Part shown: piece by piece, positions 43,944 to 52,928 of the stretch
Numbering within the stretch: the stretch's first letter is position 1
Layout: each line of letters begins with the position of its first letter
NCBI GenBank assembly: GCA_029862045.1
Contig: JAOTYE010000003.1
Span: 124,001 to 188,000 of the forward strand
Reading direction: 5' to 3'
Source of the DNA: Gammaproteobacteria bacterium
Lineage (GTDB): Bacteria > Pseudomonadota > Gammaproteobacteria > Steroidobacterales > Woeseiaceae
DNA length: 64,000 nucleotides
Translations under genes and position numbers: made by a program
The notes under the pieces: generated by a model
What the model was told of the DNA's origin: nothing
Databases searched by the model: none
Seen by the model: only the letters and a program-made list of their open reading frames with translations

Positions 43944-44660
43944 GTGAGTGAGTTGGCAAGAATACTGACAGTTTCTCTGGCGGCGATTGTGTGTCTGCAA
44001 TTCTCGCTTGCCGGCGCGCAGACAACGACCACATTTCCCGGTGTGCCGATCAGTTCCAAGACTCTGCGCGTGCAGGATCAGGCCGAAAAGGTCTATCAGC
44101 GGACAGACTACGAGCGCGCATTCTTTATCTATCGCAATGAACTAGCCCCAATCGGCGACAAATACGGCCAGTACATGGTCGGCTTCATGTACCTGGCTGG
44201 AAAGGGTGTGCCCGAGGATCGGGTTGTTGCATCAGCCTGGTATCGACTGGCCGCGGAGCGTGGCATCAAGGAATTCGACAAGGCTCGGGACCGACTCATG
44301 GTGACCTTGGACGATGCGCAGCAGGCTCGCTCTGATCTGCTATTCATTCAGTTACGCAAGCAATACGGTGATCTGGCGTTGCTGATGAAAGCCGTAGAGG
44401 CCGACTACGAGTTGCTCGAAGCTCGCACAGGGTCGCGGCTGTCACGTGATAGCAGTTCCCTGACGATCATCAGTCCAAGTCGCCCGGGCTCCGCAACGTC
44501 GGGTGCGGAATATTACCGCCAAATTCATAATCGGATTCAGTCTCGGCTTGAGTACATCGCCCGACACTCGAACGTCGAAATCACCGATTTTAATATCGAA
44601 AATGTCGATCTGGCTTCGATCGAAGCGCAGCTCGGCGAGCATCTCGATACACTGGACTAG
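43944..44660 (+). CDS. Exported Sel1-like repeat protein
   Basis: A 238-residue exported protein with signal peptide (LTVSLAAIVCLQFSLAGAQ). The middle holds Sel1-type repeats (YERAFFIYRNELAPIGDKYG, QYMVGFMYLAGKGVPEDRVV, ASAWYRLAAERGIKEFDKAR). The C-terminal third is helical without a named domain. Sel1 proteins are envelope or secreted adaptors. GTG 43944 is the start. Its 3' end overlaps that of the convergent tetR gene by 4 bp. Confidence 0.82.
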   Translation: MSELARILTVSLAAIVCLQFSLAGAQTTTTFPGVPISSKTLRVQDQAEKVYQRTDYERAFFIYRNELAPIGDKYGQYMVGFMYLAGKGVPEDRVVASAWYRLAAERGIKEFDKARDRLMVTLDDAQQARSDLLFIQLRKQYGDLALLMKAVEADYELLEARTGSRLSRDSSSLTIISPSRPGSATSGAEYYRQIHNRIQSRLEYIARHSNVEITDFNIENVDLASIEAQLGEHLDTLD

Positions 44661-45253
44661 CGGCTGACTTTTTCCAGCCCTCTAGACAGGACACCGGGAA
44701 ACTCGGCAACGATCTTTTCCGCCATCTTTGTGTCGCCGTGATACCACTTCGGAATCCAGTTAATCGAGCCCATGATTGCGTTGCCGGTCATGCGCACGTC
44801 GCAACTATGGATGCTGCCGTCAGCGATACCGTGCTCGAGAATTTTCTCAAAGTTCAGACTGTGTTGTCTCGAGACCTCGAGGACCTCGTCGCGATGTTCG
44901 GGCTTGAGTGACGGAATCTCACTCATGATCGCAATTGGCCCGCGTTCGCCGACCATGATCTCGATGTGGTAACGCAGATACTGCCGCACCTGGCAAATTC
45001 CATTGCCACCCTCGGCCACCGCCCGTTGCATGGCTTCGCGGCCCACGTCGGCAGCGCGCACGTAGCACAGGTAGACGAGTTCTTCCTTGTTGCGCACATA
45101 GTAGTAAAGGGCAGGGTCGGTCAGACCAAGCATGTCAGCGACGTTCTTCAATGATGTACCGCTGTAGCCTTTTTGGTTAAAGCAATGGGCCGCTGCCTTG
45201 AGTACGCGATCGCGCTGTGCCTGAAAGCGGGTTTCGTCGGGATTTCGGGCCAT
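44657..45253 (-). CDS. TetR-family transcriptional regulator
   Basis: A 198-residue repressor. The N-terminal helix-turn-helix is AAAHCFNQKGYSGTSLKNVA, DMLGLTDPALYYYVRNKEEL; the ligand-binding C-terminus (HIEIMVGERGPIAIMSEIPS, GNAIMGSINWIPKWYHGD) fits the acyl-CoA-responsive TetR group. It is divergent from icmF with a 20-bp palindrome between, so it probably represses icmF and itself and responds to an acyl-CoA. ATG 45253 is used; TTG 45259 is an alternative. Confidence 0.9.
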   Translation of the reverse strand: MARNPDETRFQAQRDRVLKAAAHCFNQKGYSGTSLKNVADMLGLTDPALYYYVRNKEELVYLCYVRAADVGREAMQRAVAEGGNGICQVRQYLRYHIEIMVGERGPIAIMSEIPSLKPEHRDEVLEVSRQHSLNFEKILEHGIADGSIHSCDVRMTGNAIMGSINWIPKWYHGDTKMAEKIVAEFPGVLSRGLEKVSR

Positions 45254-45318
45254 AATCAATCCGTTCCTGCGCGCGCCTTGTGCGCACTCTGCACTTGAGA
45301 TTTTCTCGAATCTGGATT

Positions 45319-45338
45319 ATTTTAATCTAGATTAAAAT
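45319..45338. promoter_or_regulatory. Palindromic operator between tetR and icmF
   Basis: The 20-bp sequence ATTTTAATCTAGATTAAAAT is a perfect inverted repeat in the 175-bp gap between the divergent tetR and icmF genes. Its length and symmetry are those of a TetR-dimer operator. It is the only such palindrome in the gap. Binding by the adjacent TetR protein is inference. Confidence 0.7.
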
Positions 45339-45428
45339 TTTTTCAAGAGCAAAACTTGTTGATTTTTAAGGAAATCCCGCCGAAGAGAAGGGGTCTCCTG
45401 CTGTGTTTTGCGCGGAGAATGAGATCCG

Positions 45429-48400
45429 ATGAGTACCGCAGCGAGTGATCTGCCCCGCAAACCCCTAGCCCGCGAACAGGCGCCATTGCGCTTTGTGACG
45501 GCCGCGTCGCTTTTTGACGGCCACGACGCCGCGATCAATATCATGCGCCGCCTGATTCAGGCACAGGGTGTCGAGGTTATTCACCTGGGCCACAATCGCA
45601 GTGTCGACGATATCGTTCGCGCAGCTATTCAGGAGGATGCCGACGGCATCGCCGTCAGTTCCTATCAGGGCGGCCACACCGAGTTCTTCCGCTACATGGT
45701 TGATCGCCTGCGCGAGCTGGGTGCGGAGCACATCAAGGTGTTCGGTGGCGGCGGTGGCACGATCACGCCGGCAGAGATCGACAATCTTATGGACTACGGC
45801 GTCGAGCGCATCTACCACCCGAACGATGGTATGGAGCTCGGTCTCGAAGACATGATTCGGGATCTCGTGGAGAGGACCGCAACCGGACGGCGCCAGACCG
45901 TGTCGCCGAAAACGGTTAGCCCGGATCACACCACCGACATTGCGGGCATGATCTCGGCGATCGAAGAGGGAGCCTTCGATGACGCCGCGCTCGCCAGGCT
46001 GCGTAAGGAATGGAAGATGCAGGCGGGTCAGGTTCCGGTCATCGGTATTACGGGAACGGGCGGCGCCGGCAAGAGCAGCGTGACCGATGAGGTGCTTAAT
46101 CGTTACCTGTCCTGCTTCCCGGACATTCGTATTGCCGTGCTTGCGGTCGACCCGACACGCCGCCGCACCGGCGGGGCGTTACTCGGCGACCGCATTCGCA
46201 TGAATACGCTGCGCTCGGAACAGATATTCATGCGCTCGATCGCAACGCGACGCCAGCATCTGGCAACCAGTGAGATGCTGGGCGACCACATCCTGTTCCT
46301 GAAGTCACTGGGATTCGATCTCGTTATCGTCGAAACGGCGGGCATTGGCCAGAGCGACAGCGAGATCGTCGATCTGGTGGACTATTCGGTCTATGTCATG
46401 ACGAGCGAGTACGGGGCGGCGAGTCAGCTCGAGAAAATCGACATGCTCGATTTCGCTGATCTGATCGTGCTCAACAAGTATGACAAGCGTGGTGCCGAAG
46501 ACGCACTCAGAGACATCCGTAAGCAGTGGAAACGCAATCACACGGCCTTCGATACTGCAGATGATGACATTCCGGTTTACCCGAGTATCGCAAGCCAGTT
46601 TAACGACCCAGGCATCAGCTACATGTATGCCGAACTGTGCCGCCGCGTTGTCGATAAAATCGGCCTCGACAAGAACAAATGGACGCCAGACATCGACACC
46701 TCGGTCAGGGAGCCTCGTGCAATGGCGATGATTCCGGGTGCACGGATACGCTATCTGGCAGAGATCGCAGAACAAGGGCGTGCGATCAACGGCGGTATCG
46801 ACAAGCAGGCCGAAATCGCCAGCCGCGTGCAGCATCTGTACGAGGCGCTCAAGTCGATCGAAGACCCACAACTGCCTGAAGAATTGAGCGCCTATCAGCC
46901 TGTCGCGCTGACAGAAGGTGGTGATCAAAGTTTGCTGGTTCTCAGGCAACGCTATCAGGAGGCCTTTAACGATCTGACGGCCGAGTCGATACGACTGCTC
47001 AAGGAGTGGCCAGGGCGCAAGCAAAGCGTTCGCTCCGAGAAATACAGCTACACCGTTCGCGATCGCGAGATCACAGGCAATAATTATCGCGAGAGCTTGA
47101 GTCACCAGAGGATTCCCAAGGTCGCAGCACCTGACTACAAGGACTGGGGCGAGTTGCTCGTATTCCTGTCAAAGGAGAATCTGCCGGGTGGCTATCCCTA
47201 CACGGGCGGTGTCTTCCCGTACCGGCGGCTTGGCGAGGACCCAACACGCATGTTCGCGGGCGAGGGCACTCCCGAACGTACCAACCGTCGTTTCCACTAC
47301 TTGTCGCTCGGGCAGGACGCTGCGCGGCTGTCGACGGCTTTTGATTCTGTGACTTTATACGGCGAGGACCCGCACGAGCGGCCTGACATCTACGGTAAGG
47401 TCGGCAACTCGGGTGTATCGATCGCGTCCATTGACGACATGAAGAAGTTGTATTCGGGTTTCGACCTTTGTTTGCCGACAACGTCAGTATCGATGACGAT
47501 TAATGGGCCGGCACCAATGATCCTCGCTTTCTTCATGAACAGCGCTATCGATCAACAAGTCGAAAAACACCTGCGAGAGACGGGTAAATGGGAAGCGGCA
47601 AGCAAGAAGATCGATAAGTACTTCAAAGGCAGGAATCGGCCGCATTACGTGGGTGAACTGCCGCCCGGCAACGACGGTCTTGGGCTCGGTTTGCTCGGCA
47701 TTTCGGGCGACAAAGTTATCGACAAGGAGACCTACGCGCGCATTCGCAAGGAAACGCTGGCGATGGTGCGCGGTACGGTGCAGGCGGATATCCTCAAAGA
47801 GGACCAGGCACAGAATACCTGCATCTTCTCGACCGAATTTGCGATGAAGATGATGGGCGACGTACAGCAGTACTTCATCGAAAACAACGTTCGTAACTAC
47901 TACAGCATTTCGATCAGCGGTTATCACATCGCCGAGGCCGGCGCGAATCCGATCAGCCAGCTCGCATTTACACTGGCCAATGGCTTCACGATCGTCGAGT
48001 ACTACCTCGCGCGTGGCATGGACATCAACGACTTTGCGCCTAACCTGAGTTTCTTTTTCTCGAACGGCATGGATCCCGAATACACTGTTATCGGCCGCGT
48101 TGCCCGGCGCATATGGGCACGAGCAATGCGCGACCGTTACGGTGCGAGCGCGCGATCGCAAATGCTCAAGTACCATGTGCAGACGTCAGGCCGCAGCCTG
48201 CATGCGCAGGAAATCAGTTTCAACGATATTCGCACGACCTTGCAGGCCTTATACGCGCTGTTCGACAACTGCAACAGCCTGCATACGAATGCGTTCGACG
48301 AGGCGATCACGACACCGACCGAACAGTCGGTACGTCGCGCGGTGGCGATTCAGATGATCATCTCGCGCGAGTTAGGACTCAATTTCTGTGAGAACCCATG

Positions 48401-48872
48401 GCAAGGCTCGTTCATCGTCAATGAACTGACCGATCTCGTCGAAGAAGCGGTTTACCAGGAGTTCGAACGCATCTCGGAGCGAGGTGGCGTCCTGGGCGCG
48501 ATGGATACGATGTACCAACGCGGCAAGATCCAGGAAGAGAGCCTCTACTACGAAAGCAAGAAGCACGACGGTTCGTTGCCGCTAATTGGCGTCAATACGT
48601 TTCTGCCGAAGGAGGGGCAGGAGGACGAGGTTCACGAGCTCGAGCTAATACGCTCGAGCGAAGCCGAAAAGGACGACCAGATTCGTCACGTCAGAGCCTT
48701 CCAAAAAACGCATGGCGACGAGAGTCCAGGTGCTCTTGCGAGCTTGCAAACAGCTGCCAGGGAACGCAGCAACGTGTTCGCGGAACTCATGGAAACAGTC
48801 AAATACAATTCACTTGGCCAGATATCGAACGCGCTGTATCACGTTGGCGGCGAATACCGCCGCAATATGTAA
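45429..48872 (+). CDS. icmF: Fused isobutyryl-CoA mutase (cobalamin-dependent) with G-protein chaperone
   Basis: A 1147-residue fusion that interconverts isobutyryl-CoA and n-butyryl-CoA, and in some bacteria pivalyl- and isovaleryl-CoA. The N-terminal B12-binding domain has [16 protein letters not shown] with the axial His32. The central MeaI-type GTPase has GTGGAGKSS (Lys215), and the C-terminal TIM-barrel mutase domain has [17 protein letters not shown] and [20 protein letters not shown]. This is the exact IcmF architecture and length. It is first in a run of co-directional acyl-CoA genes and faces the TetR operator. Confidence 0.97.
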   Translation: MSTAASDLPRKPLAREQAPLRFVTAASLFDGHDAAINIMRRLIQAQGVEVIHLGHNRSVDDIVRAAIQEDADGIAVSSYQGGHTEFFRYMVDRLRELGAEHIKVFGGGGGTITPAEIDNLMDYGVERIYHPNDGMELGLEDMIRDLVERTATGRRQTVSPKTVSPDHTTDIAGMISAIEEGAFDDAALARLRKEWKMQAGQVPVIGITGTGGAGKSSVTDEVLNRYLSCFPDIRIAVLAVDPTRRRTGGALLGDRIRMNTLRSEQIFMRSIATRRQHLATSEMLGDHILFLKSLGFDLVIVETAGIGQSDSEIVDLVDYSVYVMTSEYGAASQLEKIDMLDFADLIVLNKYDKRGAEDALRDIRKQWKRNHTAFDTADDDIPVYPSIASQFNDPGISYMYAELCRRVVDKIGLDKNKWTPDIDTSVREPRAMAMIPGARIRYLAEIAEQGRAINGGIDKQAEIASRVQHLYEALKSIEDPQLPEELSAYQPVALTEGGDQSLLVLRQRYQEAFNDLTAESIRLLKEWPGRKQSVRSEKYSYTVRDREITGNNYRESLSHQRIPKVAAPDYKDWGELLVFLSKENLPGGYPYTGGVFPYRRLGEDPTRMFAGEGTPERTNRRFHYLSLGQDAARLSTAFDSVTLYGEDPHERPDIYGKVGNSGVSIASIDDMKKLYSGFDLCLPTTSVSMTINGPAPMILAFFMNSAIDQQVEKHLRETGKWEAASKKIDKYFKGRNRPHYVGELPPGNDGLGLGLLGISGDKVIDKETYARIRKETLAMVRGTVQADILKEDQAQNTCIFSTEFAMKMMGDVQQYFIENNVRNYYSISISGYHIAEAGANPISQLAFTLANGFTIVEYYLARGMDINDFAPNLSFFFSNGMDPEYTVIGRVARRIWARAMRDRYGASARSQMLKYHVQTSGRSLHAQEISFNDIRTTLQALYALFDNCNSLHTNAFDEAITTPTEQSVRRAVAIQMIISRELGLNFCENPWQGSFIVNELTDLVEEAVYQEFERISERGGVLGAMDTMYQRGKIQEESLYYESKKHDGSLPLIGVNTFLPKEGQEDEVHELELIRSSEAEKDDQIRHVRAFQKTHGDESPGALASLQTAARERSNVFAELMETVKYNSLGQISNALYHVGGEYRRNM

Positions 48873-48884
48873 CAGGAGCTCTGC

Positions 48885-49658
48885 ATGAGCGATCTCGTCA
48901 ACTACGAACAAGACGGCGCGGTTGTCGTCATTACGATTAACCGCCCGGATGCGATGAACGCGTTTACGACAGAACTGTCGCTGGCGTTGCAGTTGGCGCT
49001 CGAGAAAGCGCACAACGATGATTCGGTCAGGGCTGTGGTTCTGACGGGTGAAGGCCGCTGTTTCAGTGCGGGAGCGGACCTCAAGAGTGGTTTCGAGGGC
49101 CGGCCTGTATCGGGCAAGTTGCAATACGAGTACCGGCCTGTGCTATCCGCCATTGCATTGATGCCAAAGCCCGTGATCTCCGCAATTCCGGGTTCGGCGG
49201 CCGGCATCGGCATGTCGACGGCCCTGTATTGCGACCTCGTAATCATGGCGGACAACGCGTTCTTGTTGTCACCGTTTGCGACGATTTCGCTGGTCCCTGA
49301 TGGCGGGCTTAACTGGATCCTGGTCAGGCAGTTGGGCTACCACCGCGCCTATCAGTTGAGTGTTGAGTCCGAGCGGATCCCCGCAGAGCGATGTGTCGAG
49401 CTTGGCCTCGCCAACAAAGCTGTACCAGCCGATGAGTTGCAGAGCGCAGCATTGGCATGGGCACAGAGTCTTGCTAAGCGGGCGCCGATGTCGCTGGCTG
49501 CAACCAAAAAAGTCATGCGCCACGCCATGGACAACGACTGGGCCAGTTCATTCAACCTCGAAGCCGAATGGCAGCAGGCGCTGGCCGGCAGCGAGGACAA
49601 TCGCGAAGGCGTAAAAGCCTTTTTCGAAAAACGCGAAGCCAAATTCAAGGGCAGGTAA
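48885..49658 (+). CDS. Enoyl-CoA hydratase
   Basis: A 257-residue crotonase: VVVITINRPDAMNAFTTELS, the oxyanion-hole AVVLTGEGRCFSAGADLKSG and ISAIPGSAAGIGMSTALYCD, and PFATISLVPDGGLNWILVRQ. It follows icmF by 12 bp with CAGGAG upstream. Next to an acyl-CoA dehydrogenase and a 3-hydroxyisobutyrate dehydrogenase it fits hydration of methacrylyl-CoA or crotonyl-CoA. The Asp in VPDGG occupies the place of the second catalytic residue. Confidence 0.9.
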   Translation: MSDLVNYEQDGAVVVITINRPDAMNAFTTELSLALQLALEKAHNDDSVRAVVLTGEGRCFSAGADLKSGFEGRPVSGKLQYEYRPVLSAIALMPKPVISAIPGSAAGIGMSTALYCDLVIMADNAFLLSPFATISLVPDGGLNWILVRQLGYHRAYQLSVESERIPAERCVELGLANKAVPADELQSAALAWAQSLAKRAPMSLAATKKVMRHAMDNDWASSFNLEAEWQQALAGSEDNREGVKAFFEKREAKFKGR

Positions 49659-49659
49659 C

Positions 49660-50841
49660 GTGGAAAGAACAGTATTCGAGGAAGAACATGAAATGTTTCG
49701 CGATTCCGTGCGGAGCTTCATGAAAAATGAAATCGGACCCAATAGCGACAAATGGCACGAGCAGGGCATCGTCGATCGCGAAGCGTTTCTCAAAGCGGGC
49801 GAAATGGGTCTGCTACTCATGTGGGCCGACGAGCAATACGGTGGCGCCGGTGTCAATGATTTTCGCTATGAGCAGATCCTGATTGAGGAAAACGCCCGGC
49901 ACGGTGACGTCGGTTTCTTCATGACCTTGCACAGTCGCCTGGTCGGTCCGTACATCGGCGAGCTGGGCACCGCAGAGCAAAAGGCACGCTGGTTGCCGAA
50001 GTGTATTTCGGGTGAGCATATTCTGGCAGTTGCAATCACCGAGCCGGGCGCTGGCAGCGACGTCGCAGGCATTCGCACAAAGGCCGAAGACAAAGGGGAC
50101 CACTTTCTGTTGAACGGCTCGAAGACGTTTATCTCTAATGGCATCCTTGCCGATCTCGTTGTCGTAGTCGCCAAAACAGATCCCGCTAGTCGTCACGGCC
50201 TGTCTCTGTTCGTGGTTGAACGTGGCATGGAAGGCTTCGAGCGTGGCACGAATATGAAGAAGATGGGCATGAAGAGCCAGGACACAGCCGAGTTATTCTT
50301 CAATAACGTCAAAGTACCCAAAGAAAACCTGCTCGGCGAGCTCCATCGTGGCTTCTATCAGCTGATGCACTTCCTCGCCGAAGAGCGGTTGCTCGGGGCA
50401 TGTGGATATATCGCGAATGCAGAAGCGGCATTCAACCTGACGCTTGAATACGTCAACGAACGTAAGTTGTTTGGCAAAGCGCTTGCAGACTTTCAGAACA
50501 CGCGCTTCAAGTTAGCGGACATGCGTACCGAGATCGACGTCGGTTACGCGTTTATTGATCGCTGCGTCGAAGCACATGATAAAGGTGAGTTATCAGCCGA
50601 TGATGCAGCTAAAGCGAAACTATGGACCAGCGAGCTCGAGGCGCGCGTAACAGATGAATGCGTGCAGCTACACGGCGGCAACGGTTACATGGATGAGTAT
50701 CCGATCAGCCGCATGTACACGGCCGCAAGAGTCTCGCGGATCTATGCGGGCAGTTCGGAAGTCATGCGCGAGATCATCGCGCGCTCGATCGGCCTCGACC
50801 CTCGAAAGAAGCAGAAGAAGCCGCAGCAAGACGCGGCTTGA
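49660..50841 (+). CDS. Acyl-CoA dehydrogenase
   Basis: A 393-residue ACAD flavoenzyme: AITEPGAGSDVAGIRTKAED, NGSKTFISNGILADLVVVVA, QDTAELFFNNVKVPKENLLG and QLHGGNGYMDEYPISRMYTA, with the catalytic Glu expected at GGNGYMDE-proximal or helix positions. It probably oxidises a short or branched acyl-CoA such as isobutyryl- or butyryl-CoA in this cluster, although the sequence alone does not fix chain length. GTG 49660 directly follows the hydratase stop. Confidence 0.92.
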   Translation: MERTVFEEEHEMFRDSVRSFMKNEIGPNSDKWHEQGIVDREAFLKAGEMGLLLMWADEQYGGAGVNDFRYEQILIEENARHGDVGFFMTLHSRLVGPYIGELGTAEQKARWLPKCISGEHILAVAITEPGAGSDVAGIRTKAEDKGDHFLLNGSKTFISNGILADLVVVVAKTDPASRHGLSLFVVERGMEGFERGTNMKKMGMKSQDTAELFFNNVKVPKENLLGELHRGFYQLMHFLAEERLLGACGYIANAEAAFNLTLEYVNERKLFGKALADFQNTRFKLADMRTEIDVGYAFIDRCVEAHDKGELSADDAAKAKLWTSELEARVTDECVQLHGGNGYMDEYPISRMYTAARVSRIYAGSSEVMREIIARSIGLDPRKKQKKPQQDAA

Positions 50842-50843
50842 TC

Positions 50844-51707
50844 ATGCGCGTCTCATTCATCGGCCTTGGCGTCATGGGTTATCCCATGGCCGGCTATCTC
50901 GCGAAAAGTGGTCACGAAGTCGTTGTTTACAACCGGACAACGACCAAAGCTGAAAAGTGGTGCGAAGAGTTTGGCGGTTCTTCAGCGGCGACACCTGCGG
51001 CGGCGGCACAAGGGGCCGACATCGTCTTTAGCTGCGTTGGCAACGATGATGATGTTCGCGATGTAATTCTCGGCGACGATGGCGCCATATGTGGCATGTC
51101 ATCGGGCTCGATAGTTGTCGATCACACGACGGCGTCGGCGACCCTGGCCCGCGAAATCCACGGCATCGCAGCTGAAAAATCGATCGGTTTTCTCGATGCG
51201 CCGCTATCGGGTGGTCAGGCCGGCGCCGAGAACGGCCAGCTGACGATCATGGTCGGCGGTGACGAAGAGGTTTTCGACCGTGCTGCCCCAGTGATGGACT
51301 GCTATGCTAAAGCAATCACTCTCATCGGGCCGGTCGGCAGCGGCCAGCTGGCGAAGATGGTTAATCAAATCTGCATCGCGGGCGTGGTCCAGGGACTGGC
51401 CGAAGGCCTGCACTTTGCCAGTCGAGCAGGACTCGATTCTGCCAGGGTCATTGAGGCTATCTCGAAAGGCGCAGCGCAATCCTGGCAAATGGAAAATCGT
51501 TGGGAAACGATGACCGCGGGCAAATTTGATTTCGGTTTTGCTGTGGACTGGATGCGCAAGGATCTGGCGATCGCCATTGAGGAAGCGAAGCACAACGGCG
51601 CAAACCTCGAAATGACCGAGCTCGTCGATCGCTTCTATGCCGAAGTGCAGGCCCTTGGCGGCAAGCGCTGGGATACCTCGAGTCTGATCGCTCGACTCGA
51701 AAAATAG
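50844..51707 (+). CDS. mmsB: 3-hydroxyisobutyrate dehydrogenase family protein
   Basis: A 287-residue NAD(P)-dependent beta-hydroxyacid dehydrogenase: Rossmann motif FIGLGVMGYPMAGYLAKSGH, substrate motif DAPLSGGQAGAENGQLTIMV and catalytic Lys in GSGQLAKMVNQICIAGVVQG. In valine catabolism it oxidises 3-hydroxyisobutyrate to methylmalonate semialdehyde; the neighbouring genes support that, but 2-hydroxymethylglutarate-type or tartronate relatives share the motifs. ATG 50844 is used; TTG 50838 would overlap the upstream stop. Confidence 0.85.
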   Translation: MRVSFIGLGVMGYPMAGYLAKSGHEVVVYNRTTTKAEKWCEEFGGSSAATPAAAAQGADIVFSCVGNDDDVRDVILGDDGAICGMSSGSIVVDHTTASATLAREIHGIAAEKSIGFLDAPLSGGQAGAENGQLTIMVGGDEEVFDRAAPVMDCYAKAITLIGPVGSGQLAKMVNQICIAGVVQGLAEGLHFASRAGLDSARVIEAISKGAAQSWQMENRWETMTAGKFDFGFAVDWMRKDLAIAIEEAKHNGANLEMTELVDRFYAEVQALGGKRWDTSSLIARLEK

Positions 51708-51711
51708 GCAA

Positions 51712-52836
51712 ATGGGCCCTCTGCACGGTTTCAAGATCGTCGAAATCGCCGGCATCGGTCCTGGTCAGTTTTGCGGTATGTTACTGGCTGACATGGGCGC
51801 GCAACTTATCCGCGTTGGTCGGCTCGCAAACACCGACCCCGGCGTCGAAATTCCGGCTCAATTCAACCTGATGAATCGCGGTCGGCCGACAATTGTTGCC
51901 GATCTGAAGTCGCGGAAGGGTGTCGATCTTGTCCTCCGTCTTTGCGAGGATGCGGACGCGATCTTCGAGGGTTTTCGACCCGGTGTGATGGAGAAATTCG
52001 GGCTGGGTCCGGGCGAGTGTGCGGCACGCAATAAACGCATCGTCTACGGTCGCATGACGGGGTGGGGCCGGGACGGTCCGCTCGCGAATTCAGCCGGACA
52101 CGACACCAATTACATCGCTTTGGCCGGGGCACTCAATTGCATTGGCCAGGCCGATCGTGCGCCGCCGGTTCCGCTGAACCTGATCGGTGATTTCGGTGGC
52201 GGCGCGTTGTATCTCGCTATGGGCATGCTTGCGGCGATGCTCGAAGCGGGCAAATCAGGGCAGGGCCAAGTTGTCGATGCGGCTATGGTCGACGGTGTTG
52301 CATCGATGCTGACGATGTTCTACGGACTGATGGCCGGTGGCCTGTGGACGGATCACCGCCACAGCAACCTGCTGGATGGCGGCGCTCCGTTTGTCAGATG
52401 CTATGCGACGAGTGACAATAAGTATGTCGCCGTTTGCGCGATCGAGCCACGCTTCTTCAAGGCGTTGCTCGAGTCAATGGCGATTAGCGAGATTACGCCG
52501 GGTGAGCAGTACAGTACGCACAGCTGGCCCGAGCATGAAGCGATCTTCGAGACGGCGTTTAAATCCAGGACTCGCGATGAATGGTGCGACATTCTGGATA
52601 AAGCCGATACCTGCGTGGCACCGGTGTTGTCGCTGTCCGAAGCTCCTGCGCATGAACACAATGCGGCCCGCGGTACATTTGTTGATGTCAACGGCATACA
52701 ACAACCTGGTCCCGCACCCAGATTCTCCAGGACGCCGTCCGAGATTCAGCACGGCCCGGTCGATCCAGGCTTCGACGATCATGGTGTGTTAACACGGTGG
52801 GGTCTGAGCGACGCAGAAATTCGAGTGCTGCTATAA
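51712..52836 (+). CDS. CaiB/BaiF (alpha-methylacyl-CoA racemase-like) protein
   Basis: A 374-residue class III CoA-transferase fold: FKIVEIAGIGPGQFCGMLLA, LADMGAQLIRVGR, YGRMTGWGRDGPLANSAGHD with the His/Asp pair of racemases, YIALAGALNCIGQ, and FVRCYATSDNKYVAVCAIEP. The AGHDTNYIALAGAL stretch is typical of alpha-methylacyl-CoA racemase (AMACR), which would fit branched-chain acyl-CoA oxidation. Its stop codon lies inside the TATAAT of the next promoter. Confidence 0.87.
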   Translation: MGPLHGFKIVEIAGIGPGQFCGMLLADMGAQLIRVGRLANTDPGVEIPAQFNLMNRGRPTIVADLKSRKGVDLVLRLCEDADAIFEGFRPGVMEKFGLGPGECAARNKRIVYGRMTGWGRDGPLANSAGHDTNYIALAGALNCIGQADRAPPVPLNLIGDFGGGALYLAMGMLAAMLEAGKSGQGQVVDAAMVDGVASMLTMFYGLMAGGLWTDHRHSNLLDGGAPFVRCYATSDNKYVAVCAIEPRFFKALLESMAISEITPGEQYSTHSWPEHEAIFETAFKSRTRDEWCDILDKADTCVAPVLSLSEAPAHEHNAARGTFVDVNGIQQPGPAPRFSRTPSEIQHGPVDPGFDDHGVLTRWGLSDAEIRVLL

Positions 52837-52837
52837 T
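52829..52837 (+). promoter_or_regulatory. Extended -10 promoter of the thiamine operon
   Basis: TGCTATAAT is a perfect extended -10 element. It covers the TAA stop of the upstream gene. Transcription from it would begin near 52844, just at the 5' side of the TPP aptamer. No good -35 is visible, as expected for extended -10 promoters. Confidence 0.65.
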
Positions 52838-52845
52838 TCATGTCT

Positions 52846-52924
52846 CACAGGGGTGGCCTTAAGGCCTGAGATCCTAAACGGGAACCCTTAGAACCTGACC
52901 CGGGTAATGCCGGCGTAGGAAGGG
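52846..52924 (+). promoter_or_regulatory. TPP riboswitch (THI box)
   Basis: The RNA has all conserved TPP-aptamer blocks in order: GGGGTGG, CTGAGA, ACCCTT, GAACCTGA, CCGGGTAATGCCGGCGTAGGAAGGGA. The last bases double as the Shine-Dalgarno sequence, five bases before the receptor ATG at 52929. TPP binding should therefore hide the ribosome site and block translation when thiamine is plentiful. Confidence 0.95.
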
Positions 52925-52928
52925 AACA

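Noticed and set aside
52860-52870. The palindrome GGCCTTAAGGCC as a separate operator
   Set aside because: It is the P3 stem of the TPP aptamer.
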